Shown here piece after piece: positions 16,748 to 24,933 of a stretch of 64,000 bases of DNA (within the stretch, counting starts at the first letter, position 1; each line of letters opens with the position of its first letter). The position numbers and the translations under genes were made by a program. The notes below the pieces were generated by a model. It was not told the DNA's origin. It searched no databases and saw only the letters and a list, made by a program, of their open reading frames with translations. Source of the DNA: Paramagnetospirillum magnetotacticum MS-1 (GTDB taxonomy: Bacteria; Pseudomonadota; Alphaproteobacteria; Rhodospirillales; Magnetospirillaceae); contig NZ_JXSL01000033.1 in the NCBI RefSeq assembly GCF_000829825.1, positions 1 through 64,000 of the forward strand, read 5' to 3'.

Positions 16748-16959
16748 TGTTGACCGCCGATTCCACTCCCAGACTCTTTCCGGCGCCAGCAAAAACTACG
16801 AAAAGGTCAACAGCTTTTGGCGCCGCAACTCTTTGAATTACTTGCAACTCTAAAACCCGTACCGTTTGGTGGCGGTCAACAGCTTCCAGAGAAACAGGGC
16901 GGGAGAGAAGAGAAATTTGGTTAAGAATGCGCAGCCACAAGACCAGAAGGTCAACAGCT
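16748..16959. repeat. four GGTCAACAG repeats upstream of the SpoVG-like gene
   Basis: Part of the 718-base gene-free stretch 16652-17369. The exact 9-mer GGTCAACAG occurs inverted at 16748-16756 and direct at 16805, 16874 and 16949; the three direct copies extend to GGTCAACAGCT. Centres are 57-75 bases apart. The reading frame differs between copies, so this is not a coding repeat. They could be binding sites for a regulator of the SpoVG-like gene or recombination sites. The rest of the stretch, 17006-17369, shows only a tRNA-like 3' remnant of doubtful status. Confidence 0.6.
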
Positions 16960-16977
16960 ACTGGCCATAAACGGCGC

Positions 16978-17005
16978 AGAGCCTTGGGCTTTCGCCCAAG
17001 GCTCT
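16978..17005. terminator. 12-bp perfect hairpin
   Basis: AGAGCCTTGGGC at 16978-16989 pairs perfectly with GCCCAAGGCTCT at 16994-17005 across a TTTC loop. The stem is strong enough for a terminator in either direction, but neither side has a clean T run. It may instead be a structured boundary or recombination element next to the GGTCAACAG repeats. Confidence 0.45.
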
Positions 17006-17369
17006 ATGCGTCAGAGAATCTATTCTTTGGAAGTAGTGGCGGAGGGGAAAGGGCAGGAATCGAACCTTCTCCGTGACTGCGGACGATGAGGCGAAAATTT
17101 TGGGCCCGCCCCTTCTAATCAAGTTTTCCTCCCAACGAACAATAATCAGCGCTGAAACCTTATGCAGGCGCAACCACAGGCTCTGACGATCTCGACAGCC
17201 CTACACTTCGATTTGGCCTTCAAGCTGGCCAGTGGCCGTCTTCCCGACAGTGGCGGCGAGCAGGCCATGGCGGCGCTGGACAGTGCAAATGGAGCACTGT
17301 GACCGTATCTGACGTATTTGCCGTGTAAACACACCCATGTTCTACGGGCGTCAGACAGGGGCAGGTATA

Positions 17370-18518
17370 ATGGGCGTTACGATAGAGTTCATAACCATCA
17401 TCGTGCGCAAGGACGCTATCGCGCTCAAGTATCCCGGCGGCCTTCCGGCCTTTGAATATGATTTTTGTGGTGGTCCATACCGAGCCGACAGCCATCTTGC
17501 CGCCTTCGGGCATATGGGGGCGCAGGATGTTGAGGCGAGCCTATCCGTTCTTGAATCCCTTGGAATGGAACTGGTGTCTGATGGGTTGTGGAAAGACGTC
17601 GCCGTCGTAAACCAGTTTTTCGGGCCCAGCCGGCCGTGCCCATGGCTTGAATTCGAAGGTGATGCCGCGCATCTCGCTGGGGCTCCAAGGGAACCGATCC
17701 GACATTATACAGATGCCCGTCCACCAGAAGACCCCTCCTTAGCCGATCGTCGACGCGGTGTGTTGCTGGGATTGGCAGCGGGCGACAAGATCGGCGGTCC
17801 TCGGGCAATGGCTTTGGAATTGGCCTATTCGCTCAACGAGTTCGACGGGCTCTACAATACCGACCTGAAGAGGCGATATCTCTCATGGTGGCGGGCAGGA
17901 GGGGACGACACGGGGCGAGTATTTGACGCAGTAATGATGAAGGTGAATGCAGGGATGCCTTGGGACGACGCTGTCGCATCCGTGGATCAAGAATTGGGTG
18001 GCATGACCGGGGGGTGCAATCCTGCCCACCGTGCTGCCCCACTTGCGATGGCGGGCATTTCGACCGGGGTCTTGGTGAGTGAGGCTCACCGCGAAGCTTC
18101 CTTTACCCATAAATCTGAAATCGCAGGCTCCGTCTCCGCCTTCGTGGTGGTGCTATGTCGTTTGTTGCTCGTAGGTTCCACATGGCAGTCGGCACTTAAG
18201 GGCGCGGGGTTCTGGACCAAAGCGCCGGGTATGGCCGTACTCCCAAGATCGGCAGAAGCGCTTAAGCCTGACGGGTTTGCCCCCAACACCCTTCAGGCGG
18301 CTCTGTATTTTATTGATCAGAACTCCTCGTTCGGGGCAGCGATGGATGACGCGGTTGATTTTGCCGGAGGAGCAAATTACTGCCCGGTTCTGGTCGGCAG
18401 CATTGGCGGTGCGCGATGGGGAGCTTCAGCCATCCCGGCACGCCATCTCGAGCATGCAGGCGATCTTTCGCCGTTTTGGGCGGCCGCTAAGGGCGATTGG
18501 GGGCCAAAGACCGGCTGA
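17370..18518 (+). CDS. ADP-ribosylglycohydrolase-like protein with N-terminal extension
   Basis: The 382-residue product has an unknown N-terminal domain (1-120) joined to an ARH (DraG-like) domain (128-362). Family marks remain: AAGDKIGGP at 136-144, GGDDTGRVFD at 177-186, a NPAHRAAPLA step at 217-226 and TH at 246-247. The late metal-binding GGDTDT motif is replaced by GGANYC at 333-338, so catalysis may be weak or lost. ARH enzymes remove ADP-ribose from proteins. It lies 94 bases upstream of an FtsZ paralogue in the same direction. Tri1, the immunity protein against the FtsZ-modifying toxin Tre1, is also an ARH with an N-terminal extension. Confidence 0.75.
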   Translation: MGVTIEFITIIVRKDAIALKYPGGLPAFEYDFCGGPYRADSHLAAFGHMGAQDVEASLSVLESLGMELVSDGLWKDVAVVNQFFGPSRPCPWLEFEGDAAHLAGAPREPIRHYTDARPPEDPSLADRRRGVLLGLAAGDKIGGPRAMALELAYSLNEFDGLYNTDLKRRYLSWWRAGGDDTGRVFDAVMMKVNAGMPWDDAVASVDQELGGMTGGCNPAHRAAPLAMAGISTGVLVSEAHREASFTHKSEIAGSVSAFVVVLCRLLLVGSTWQSALKGAGFWTKAPGMAVLPRSAEALKPDGFAPNTLQAALYFIDQNSSFGAAMDDAVDFAGGANYCPVLVGSIGGARWGASAIPARHLEHAGDLSPFWAAAKGDWGPKTG

Positions 18519-18612
18519 AATTGTTGTCCATTGGGGCTCCGTGGACATAGTCGGGGAACTCAGGTCAGGTGGGCAATCCTGGCATGCTAAACTTAGATGA
18601 GAGCAGGGGGCG

Positions 18613-19677
18613 ATGATGTCAGGTTCGTCTTTTGAAATTAGTCGTCGAACATTTTTGCAGGCTGCGGCCGCGTCTTTCGTCGCTAGCCCGTTGGGTGCAA
18701 TGTCTCTGCCAAAACCAGCAGCACTCTCTGCTAACTTGCCCAACATCAAGGTATTTGGGGTTGGCTGTGCTGGCTGTATTGCGATCAATCACATGATCGG
18801 GTGCGGATTGACCGGGGTCGAATTCATCTCCGCCAATACCGACGCCATGTCCCTGGACGAAAGCTGCGCCAAAAGCCGCATTTTTTTGGGTCCGGCCATT
18901 CCGGTACTTTGTGGTGGCCGCGTGACTCCTTACAGAGGGCGCGTCGCCGCTGAGAAAAGTTTCGACGAGATCGTGGGCCAGATCCAAGGCGCCAACATAG
19001 TGTTCATCGCTGCTGGCATGGGCGGCAGCACCGGATCCGGCGCGGCTCCCGTCATCGCCAAGGCGGCCCGTGAACAGGGCATTTTGACCGTGGGCGTAGT
19101 GACCAAGCCATTCCATTTCGAGGGAGCGCACCGTATGCGCACCGCCGAGCAAGGCATAGAGGAACTGCATCAGTGCATCGACACTCTGATTATCATTCCT
19201 AATCAGCGCCTGTTCCACGTCGCCACCGAGCGCACCACCTTCGCCGACGCCTTCAAGATGTCCGACGATGCGCTGTATTCCTGCGTGCGCAGCGTCACCG
19301 ACCTGATGATCATGCCCGGCCTGATCAATCGGGACTTCGCCGATATACGCACCGTCATGAGCGCGATGGGCAAGGCCATGATGGGAACCGGCGAGGCCGA
19401 GGGCGTCAAGCGCGCTGTCGAGGCAACAGAGGCTGCCATCTGCAGCCCGCTGCTGCACTTCAACTCGATAAATTGGGCCAAGGGGGGGCTGATCAATATT
19501 ACCGGCGGCATGGATATGACCCTGCTTGAGGTTGACGAGGTTGCCAACCGCATCAGAGACGAGGTCGATCCCGAGGCCAATATCATCTTCGGCTCCGCCT
19601 TCGACGAGAAATTGAACGGCAAAATTCGGGTCTCAGTGATCGTCAGTGATACCGAGCGTGTGGTCATCCAAATCTAA
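18613..19677 (+). CDS. FtsZ paralogue with Tat-type N-terminus
   Basis: A 354-residue tubulin-family protein. Residues 1-42 form an extension with SRRTFLQ (10-16) and an Ala-rich core, a textbook twin-arginine signal. Then follows an FtsZ GTPase domain: ANTDA, the T4 loop as GGSTGSG (137-143, normally GGGTGTG), [10 protein letters not shown], and T7 NRDFADI (239-245). T1 is altered (GVGCAGC for GVGGAGG). It ends straight after the globular domain, without the linker and C-terminal peptide that bind FtsA/ZipA. It is unlikely to be the housekeeping FtsZ. It may be a decoy or regulator acting with the ARH-like protein. Confidence 0.85.
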   Translation: MMSGSSFEISRRTFLQAAAASFVASPLGAMSLPKPAALSANLPNIKVFGVGCAGCIAINHMIGCGLTGVEFISANTDAMSLDESCAKSRIFLGPAIPVLCGGRVTPYRGRVAAEKSFDEIVGQIQGANIVFIAAGMGGSTGSGAAPVIAKAAREQGILTVGVVTKPFHFEGAHRMRTAEQGIEELHQCIDTLIIIPNQRLFHVATERTTFADAFKMSDDALYSCVRSVTDLMIMPGLINRDFADIRTVMSAMGKAMMGTGEAEGVKRAVEATEAAICSPLLHFNSINWAKGGLINITGGMDMTLLEVDEVANRIRDEVDPEANIIFGSAFDEKLNGKIRVSVIVSDTERVVIQI

Positions 19678-19795
19678 GAAACTGCCATTTGTGGCCGGGG
19701 TACAAGTATTATCCCCACGGGGGCAAGGCATGAGAGAGGACCGCAATCAACTGAGACATAGGGGATGCCTTGAGGTGTGGGGCCTCAAGCAGGCG

Positions 19796-21115
19796 CTAAG
19801 CGATGACCTTTCTCGGTTTGGAGCCGTTGTATCCATTGGCGTTGTCGGAAATCCGTGGAGTTTCCAGAAGCTGCTTCAGCTTCTGGAAATGATGGCCACG
19901 CATGCCGATCCTTGCGACCAATGCGGACCGGACATCTTCAGGCAAAGCTCTAATAATCTCAGGAGTCATCGGGATATCGTCTGAAGAAAATGCCCCCAGA
20001 GGGATTTCTAGGCGATCATCAGCCAATTCCATTAATCGCTCAAACGGAGACATCACTCGAAATTCTGTGAGCCCAGTTGCAATTTTTTGCGATCGAGCAA
20101 CCTGTTCAGAAGTTCTCAGCTTAGAAGCGGCATCGGCAGCCTCCCTACGCAATCGAGCGGCTAATTGGTCATCAGCCTGCCGTTTTTGGTGCCGATCGGT
20201 CTGTTGCTGCCTTCTTGCCGCATAATTATCAACGCCAGCCTTTACCGCAGACCAAACCGGGCTGATTCTTAGGGACTCAATTACAGCGAGGTCCACATCG
20301 AATGGCAGGCTGTTCGAATTTTCTGGTGAAATGCCAATCTCGCTCAAGATCATGCGCATTCCGTCATACCAGCCGCGACCTGTATCAATAACGGCCTTGA
20401 TGTCGGCATTGGCAATGTCGTTAGCTGCAGTTTCCACCACCGCTCGTCTATATGGCGGAGACAGGGCTGCCACCATGTTGAAGCCTCTACGTTGGTCGGC
20501 TTCTTGTGATTTCACTCCAACTCGCCAGCACAGATGAGTTGTCAGAGCGGATCGGAACATACCAGCCCCACAGGTCGTACAGCCGATTTTGAAGCACCAG
20601 TTCATAGACTGAGCCCCACGCAAAAGATCCAATAGCCACATTGGTTGATCATGAGAAATCACTTCAGGCTTGTTGACCGCAGCGAGGGTGCCAACCCGGC
20701 ACATCGCGCGCAGAAGGTCATCAGGCCGCACGTCGGTATTCACCTCCAACCAACGAGAAATACATCCTTCGCGCTCCAGTGCGATCAGGTCTTCTGGGCG
20801 AGGACTGTCATCCAGCCAGAGGTAATTCGAACTTAATTCAATCGCGTTTGTCTTGGCGCCGCTCCACTGGCAAGACGGGACCCGAGCAGCCAGTTCCATT
20901 AGCGGCCTAGTGGTGCCGATCGCATTGGCAAATGCCGTGACAATGCCCTCTCCGGACCCGTCCATGTCCCGTGCGGTCAACCACATTGGCGAATGGTAGG
21001 CTAAAGCCCATTTCAAAAATTGGGCGGCATACGGAGCGACTCTCCAGGTCGAATTCCAAACAGAGCCATCGACGGATTGAAGCATGACCCCATCAAGATC
21101 AAGATAAAGAATCAT
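19796..21115 (-). CDS. HAD-domain protein with coiled-coil C-terminal region
   Basis: A 439-residue protein. The first 130 residues look like a HAD-type phosphatase fold: YLDLDGVML (motif I), WLTARD, and a late WLDDSPRPED acidic motif. The middle is unknown and includes a Cys-rich CTTCGAG. A charged coiled coil follows (roughly residues 305-350, rich in Gln, Arg and Ala). Its start overlaps the secreted-protein gene stop in ATGA, and it ends the leftward operon that begins with the AAA ATPase. The two-domain layout is not one I can name. Confidence 0.6.
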   Translation of the reverse strand: MILYLDLDGVMLQSVDGSVWNSTWRVAPYAAQFLKWALAYHSPMWLTARDMDGSGEGIVTAFANAIGTTRPLMELAARVPSCQWSGAKTNAIELSSNYLWLDDSPRPEDLIALEREGCISRWLEVNTDVRPDDLLRAMCRVGTLAAVNKPEVISHDQPMWLLDLLRGAQSMNWCFKIGCTTCGAGMFRSALTTHLCWRVGVKSQEADQRRGFNMVAALSPPYRRAVVETAANDIANADIKAVIDTGRGWYDGMRMILSEIGISPENSNSLPFDVDLAVIESLRISPVWSAVKAGVDNYAARRQQQTDRHQKRQADDQLAARLRREAADAASKLRTSEQVARSQKIATGLTEFRVMSPFERLMELADDRLEIPLGAFSSDDIPMTPEIIRALPEDVRSALVARIGMRGHHFQKLKQLLETPRISDNANGYNGSKPRKVIA

Positions 21116-21687
21116 CTCGCCCCTACCTGGCTTTGGGTAGCTATCCTAATCGGCAGCCCAGCCCACAAGTTTGCGCACTTTTCCCACTCAATTATGGCCA
21201 TCTTTGATGATGCCAGAGATGCCCTTAGCGCCTCGCCATTGTACATGTTGACCTGGAGCTTACGTGATACGGCCAACAGGGCGATTGCCTGAACTGTAAG
21301 GTCAATATTCTCATTTCCGAAAAGCGTAATTGTATTATTTCCAGATCGCTTAAAAGGCATCGCTTTAAGAACAATGTCATCGTACAAAAAGTATATATCT
21401 CCATAACTGCCTTCTGGGATGCCCCAGTCGGCTGAAAATAAATATATATTCACTGAATTTTTTGATGCAATGAGATTTAATGTGATGTCGCTCTTCCATT
21501 TTCCCGATAGATGGCAGAACCTTTCTGAATCTACGCCCTCTAAGAACTGTAATTTCCAGTTTTGTCCAAGCAGCCTCTCATGAGATGGCTTGCGCTCAGG
21601 CTCGGCCCCATAAGCCGTGGGAAGCCCCGATAGAATCCAGGTCAACCCTGCTATGATGACGACCCGAACCACTTTTTTGGTGTGCAT
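21112..21687 (-). CDS. secreted protein of unknown function
   Basis: The start at 21687 has an AGAGG ribosome site and gives a signal peptide, MHTKKVVRVVIIAGLTWILS, ending near TAYGAEP. The mature 165 residues are beta-rich, with an LLGQNWKLQFLEG start, two or three cysteines and a helical tail. It lies in an AT-richer stretch than its neighbours and is translationally linked to the HAD gene. An earlier in-frame ATG at 21759 abuts the ATPase stop. No family is recognised. Confidence 0.6.
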   Translation of the reverse strand: MHTKKVVRVVIIAGLTWILSGLPTAYGAEPERKPSHERLLGQNWKLQFLEGVDSERFCHLSGKWKSDITLNLIASKNSVNIYLFSADWGIPEGSYGDIYFLYDDIVLKAMPFKRSGNNTITLFGNENIDLTVQAIALLAVSRKLQVNMYNGEALRASLASSKMAIIEWEKCANLWAGLPIRIATQSQVGAR

Positions 21688-21759
21688 GTTGTCCTCTGAA
21701 ATCGAGCACAGAGCGTGGTGCGTCAGCGTCAGCAAGGCATCGCCACCCTCTCGCCGCAT

Positions 21760-23454
21760 TTAAATCACCTGGTGACGTTCCAGGTCGCTCGCGAATTTGG
21801 CCGCGGTGCTTATCACCGAATTAAGGTGCGGAATGCCAACAGCCTCTCCCTTTTTTCGGGCCAAAGACTGCGCTAGGCGGATTGAATTTTTTATCTGCCG
21901 GCCATTGATGTCGTGTGCGGACATTTCACCAGGGTCAATCCCCTTGATGCCTGCAGCATGGAGCAGATTTGCCCAGACCTTTTCCCTGGTCTCAGATGTC
22001 ATCCGCCCATAGTGCAAGGCGATACTGATCCGACTGACAAATGCGGGGTCGAAATTCCTTACCCGGTTCGTCGTTAGAAATAGGACGCCCTGGTGGTATT
22101 CGAGCAACCGCAGGAAAATGCCGACCATTGCATTGCGGACGATGTTGTTCTCGTCACGCTTCTCGAGGAAGATGTCGGCTTCATCCAGCAGGACGACTGC
22201 ATTCCACGTGCTCGCCATATCCAAGATGGTTCGCAGGCGCTTCTCCAATTCGTCCGGCACGGTTCCAAGCTCACCGATGCTTATGGAATACAGCGGACGT
22301 TTAAGAACCTCGGCCACCGCCTCGGCGGTAAGGGTTTTGCCAGTCCCAGGTTCTCCATGAAGGCAGAAAATGCACCCGCCGCCCTTGCCTGTGATCACAT
22401 CAGAGAATGAACTGCCCGCTCCTTCAACCAAAGCAAGGATTTGCTCTTTGAGATCGGGAGCCAGGACCAACATATCGAATGCTGCTTCATCGAATACGAC
22501 CGGCAGAAGCATATCAAGGTCCATTTCGCCCCACATTTTTGCGGCAAAACTAAACCCATATAGGGTTTTATCGCACATCCAGTAGCTTTCCTGGGTGGCA
22601 ACCGATTTATCATCGTCACAATCGTTGTTGCCCCGGTAGGCACGAAAATAATCGGGCTCCATTCTGGCCATGCTCGTGCGGTCTATCATTACGCGACCAT
22701 TTGCCTTGTACTGGTTGCTACTCCACCAGCTTTTTCGAACGAGAGTGCCAGAGTACTGGGCATAGGTGGGCCCGATGGCGATTTTTACATATTTCTCGCC
22801 GCGCGATTGTAGAGATGCCTTTTCGGCCTTAGCCAGAACCCGAATTGGCAGCTCAGATGTATCTACGACTCCATTGAAGTAGGGGATCTTGGCTGTCATG
22901 TTTTCGTATACAAGCCGCCGTCCATCCGACATCAGGTAGGTAATCGTTACTTCAAAACGCTCCCCTCCCCAAATGTCTGACGCGTATTCATGGCCAACCA
23001 CCCTACCGCCTCGTAATTCAGAACCTTCACCGATGGCAACTTCCTGTTCGGCTTTAAATAGGAGGTGAAGATGGCTGTAGTCGACTTTCCCTTCTGCCGT
23101 CATGCCCCGCACTTGATCGATTTCTTCGGCCGCTGCGGCCTCCAGCAAGCCTATCAGCTGACTGAACCCTTGGACCTCAGCCAACCGGTCCCCCAGTTCT
23201 CTGAGTTGGAAAACCTTGCTGACTAATAGTGAAAGCGGCACTTCCGCGGGCGTACGGAACAGGTTCGTCGTCCTAATATGTAACCTCAGTGCTTTGCAAA
23301 GATCTGCCGAATGGATCACCGCAAAAGCGATCCTTCGATATCCTTTTGCTGTTTCAATTTCCCGATCTTCGACCGTGACATGTTGATAGCCAAGGTCACG
23401 TGGGGCCGCATCATCTGGACCCTCCACGAGTTTCACGGCGTGATTCGGGATCAT
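21760..23454 (-). CDS. AAA+ ATPase with DUF7025-like N-terminal region
   Basis: A 564-residue protein. The N-terminal 330 residues include SHLHLLFK, recalling the DUF7025 domain found before AAA modules, mainly in fungi and some bacteria. The C-terminal AAA domain has Walker A GEPGTGKTL, Walker B VVLLDEADIFLEKRD and a FDPAFVSRIS arginine-finger region, as in BCS1/proteasome-type ATPases. It is probably a protein remodelling machine. Its ATG overlaps the stop of a 26-residue membrane peptide (TGATG), so translation may be coupled. A WYL-type palindrome lies 170 bases upstream. Confidence 0.8.
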   Translation of the reverse strand: MIPNHAVKLVEGPDDAAPRDLGYQHVTVEDREIETAKGYRRIAFAVIHSADLCKALRLHIRTTNLFRTPAEVPLSLLVSKVFQLRELGDRLAEVQGFSQLIGLLEAAAAEEIDQVRGMTAEGKVDYSHLHLLFKAEQEVAIGEGSELRGGRVVGHEYASDIWGGERFEVTITYLMSDGRRLVYENMTAKIPYFNGVVDTSELPIRVLAKAEKASLQSRGEKYVKIAIGPTYAQYSGTLVRKSWWSSNQYKANGRVMIDRTSMARMEPDYFRAYRGNNDCDDDKSVATQESYWMCDKTLYGFSFAAKMWGEMDLDMLLPVVFDEAAFDMLVLAPDLKEQILALVEGAGSSFSDVITGKGGGCIFCLHGEPGTGKTLTAEAVAEVLKRPLYSISIGELGTVPDELEKRLRTILDMASTWNAVVLLDEADIFLEKRDENNIVRNAMVGIFLRLLEYHQGVLFLTTNRVRNFDPAFVSRISIALHYGRMTSETREKVWANLLHAAGIKGIDPGEMSAHDINGRQIKNSIRLAQSLARKKGEAVGIPHLNSVISTAAKFASDLERHQVI

Positions 23455-23534
23455 CAATGGCTCCTGCTACTGGGGGCAATCATCCGGTAGAGGATGATTA
23501 GAATGGGAAGGGCGAGGAAGAAGAGGATCCGCAT
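23454..23534 (-). CDS. 26-residue membrane peptide coupled to the AAA ATPase
   Basis: The ATG at 23534 follows a GAGG ribosome site nine bases away. The peptide reads MRILFFLALPILIILYRMIA and ends in a short polar tail, so it is a single membrane span with positive ends. Its TGA shares a base with the ATPase start. Such a short leader may control ATPase translation or be a membrane partner. It has no homology that I can name. Confidence 0.4.
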   Translation of the reverse strand: MRILFFLALPILIILYRMIAPSSRSH

Positions 23535-23626
23535 CACTTGGCCTCATAAGCCCAAAAAATCAGAAAGTGAAACGCCCTACCAGAAGAGGAGGCCAACTTC
23601 ACTCCAGGAAGAATGCCGCAGTTTAG

Positions 23627-23641
23627 TGACAGATATGGTCA
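23627..23641. promoter_or_regulatory. WYL-type operator (TGACAGATATGGTCA)
   Basis: One copy of a 15-base inverted-repeat motif shared by several operons here (consensus near TGACCA-N3-TGGTCA). It lies 93 bases upstream of the 26-residue peptide and the AAA ATPase operon, inside the 500-base gene-poor stretch 23535-24037. That stretch otherwise holds only the tiny 29-residue frame and a second operator. Confidence 0.55.
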
Positions 23642-23729
23642 CATTGTCGTCCGTGCGGATCAGGTCTTGAATTACATTTTCACGACATCGCCAACGCAAC
23701 CCAAACAGATCGGGGGAGCCCGGTCGATT

Positions 23730-23819
23730 TCAGTCTCGATCCGAGCGATGGTGCGACGATCCACGAACGATCATCCCAACTCCCAAGACCACAAATATCC
23801 ACCCCAGGAAAGTCAGCAT
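23730..23819 (-). CDS. 29-residue membrane peptide
   Basis: The ATG at 23819 has CCGGAG eight bases upstream. The peptide starts MLTFLGWIFVVLGVGMIV and then has a polar, His/Arg-rich tail to the TGA at 23730. This is one membrane span. It sits between two copies of the shared palindrome and reads towards the AAA ATPase operon. Small size keeps confidence low. Confidence 0.35.
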   Translation of the reverse strand: MLTFLGWIFVVLGVGMIVRGSSHHRSDRD

Positions 23820-23860
23820 CACAGTCTCCGGTCATTAGGTATCAACATACACTTTGACGG

Positions 23861-23875
23861 TGCCCAATTTGGTCA
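23861..23875. promoter_or_regulatory. WYL-type operator (TGCCCAATTTGGTCA)
   Basis: A copy of the shared palindrome with one changed base in the left arm (TGCCCA), right arm exact. It lies between the leftward 29-residue frame and the rightward DUF429 gene, and so could serve both. Confidence 0.45.
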
Positions 23876-24037
23876 CCTGCGAACCCAGCTCCACAAAATG
23901 TTCGATGCTGACATGAGATGTCGGATGTGACCGAACCAACTGGCCGGCTTCCGAATTTGATATATCCACCAAATAAACGGCGCTAACGCTGAGAAACTGG
24001 CTCGAATTTCGTAGCAGGCTTGTCTACTATTCAGGAC

Positions 24038-24871
24038 ATGGACATTTTTGGCATTGATTTCACAAGCAAGCCTTCCAGGCGTAAACCAATCACCTGCCTG
24101 CACTGCACGCTGGACAGCGGAGTTTTGCGGTACCGGTCTTTGGAGGAGTGGACGACCTTCGGTGAGTTTGAAACTGCGTTAGAAAGGCCGGGCCCCTGGA
24201 TCGGAGGCTTTGATTTTCCTTTCGGTCAATCTCGCCGGTTCATCGAGACCATCGGTTGGCCACTTTCGTGGGCCGCATATGTCGAACTGGCTGGAAAGCT
24301 TGGGCGCAGTGGTTTTCGGGAGGTGTTGACCAGCTATCGCGAACGCCGCCCCTTCGGTGACAAGGAGCATCGTCGCACAACCGACAAGATCGCAGAATCG
24401 ATCAGCCCGCAAAAGCTCTACGGAGTTCCAGTTGGCCTGATGTTCTTCGAGGGTAGCCCGCGTTTGTTGGCGGCAGGGCTAACCATCCCGCATCTACGTG
24501 AAGGTGATCCATTACGCATTGCTGTCGAGGCTTATCCAGGGGTCCTCGCCCGCCAATTAATCCGCCGCCGCAGCTATAAGAGCGACACGCGGAAAAAGCA
24601 GACTGATGACCAGGCTGAGGCGCGCCTTGATCTCATAAACTCTTTGCGCCAAGAAGCCCCAAAACGCTACGGGTTCTCAATCGAAGCACCAAACAGCCTC
24701 TGCGCAGACCCTGGTGGAGATGATCTTGATGCGCTGCTCTGTGCCGTGCAGGCCGCTTGGGCATGGCAGCAACGTGACAACAGATTCGGCGCGCCGGAAA
24801 GTATTGATCCGCTGGAAGGCTGGATCTCAGACCCTCAGCTTGCCGATAACCTCTATCACTTTCCTGCGTGA
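24038..24871 (+). CDS. DUF429 domain protein
   Basis: The start at MDIFGIDFTSKPSRRKPI gives 277 residues. The FGIDFTS and GGFDFPFG acidic strands, IAVEAYPGVLAR, and PGGDDLDALLCA near the C-terminus are the DUF429 marks, an RNase H-like fold with conserved acidic residues. DUF429 proteins are predicted nucleases. It ends 62 bases from the oppositely directed DnaB-HD gene. Its context among defence-like genes supports a nucleic-acid role. Confidence 0.8.
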   Translation: MDIFGIDFTSKPSRRKPITCLHCTLDSGVLRYRSLEEWTTFGEFETALERPGPWIGGFDFPFGQSRRFIETIGWPLSWAAYVELAGKLGRSGFREVLTSYRERRPFGDKEHRRTTDKIAESISPQKLYGVPVGLMFFEGSPRLLAAGLTIPHLREGDPLRIAVEAYPGVLARQLIRRRSYKSDTRKKQTDDQAEARLDLINSLRQEAPKRYGFSIEAPNSLCADPGGDDLDALLCAVQAAWAWQQRDNRFGAPESIDPLEGWISDPQLADNLYHFPA

Positions 24872-24933
24872 TAAATTGGTCGTGCGAAGCTGGAGGGGGG
24901 CATGATCGGTAGCCAAGTAGGTATGATTAGCGA

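Noticed and set aside
17040-17120. tRNA-like 3' end on the minus strand (GGTTCGATTCC followed by a CCTCCGCCA-like end)
   Set aside because: The T-stem has a mismatch, the acceptor strand is too long and no matching 5' half or anticodon arm is seen. At best a worn remnant, perhaps of an old integration site.
18613-19677. Magnetosome-type ftsZm
   Set aside because: It also lacks the C-terminal tail, but no mam or mms genes lie nearby and the Tat-type signal does not fit.
23613-23930. 105-residue rightward frame between the AAA and DUF429 genes
   Set aside because: Polar, low-complexity composition, crosses both operator copies, no ribosome site.
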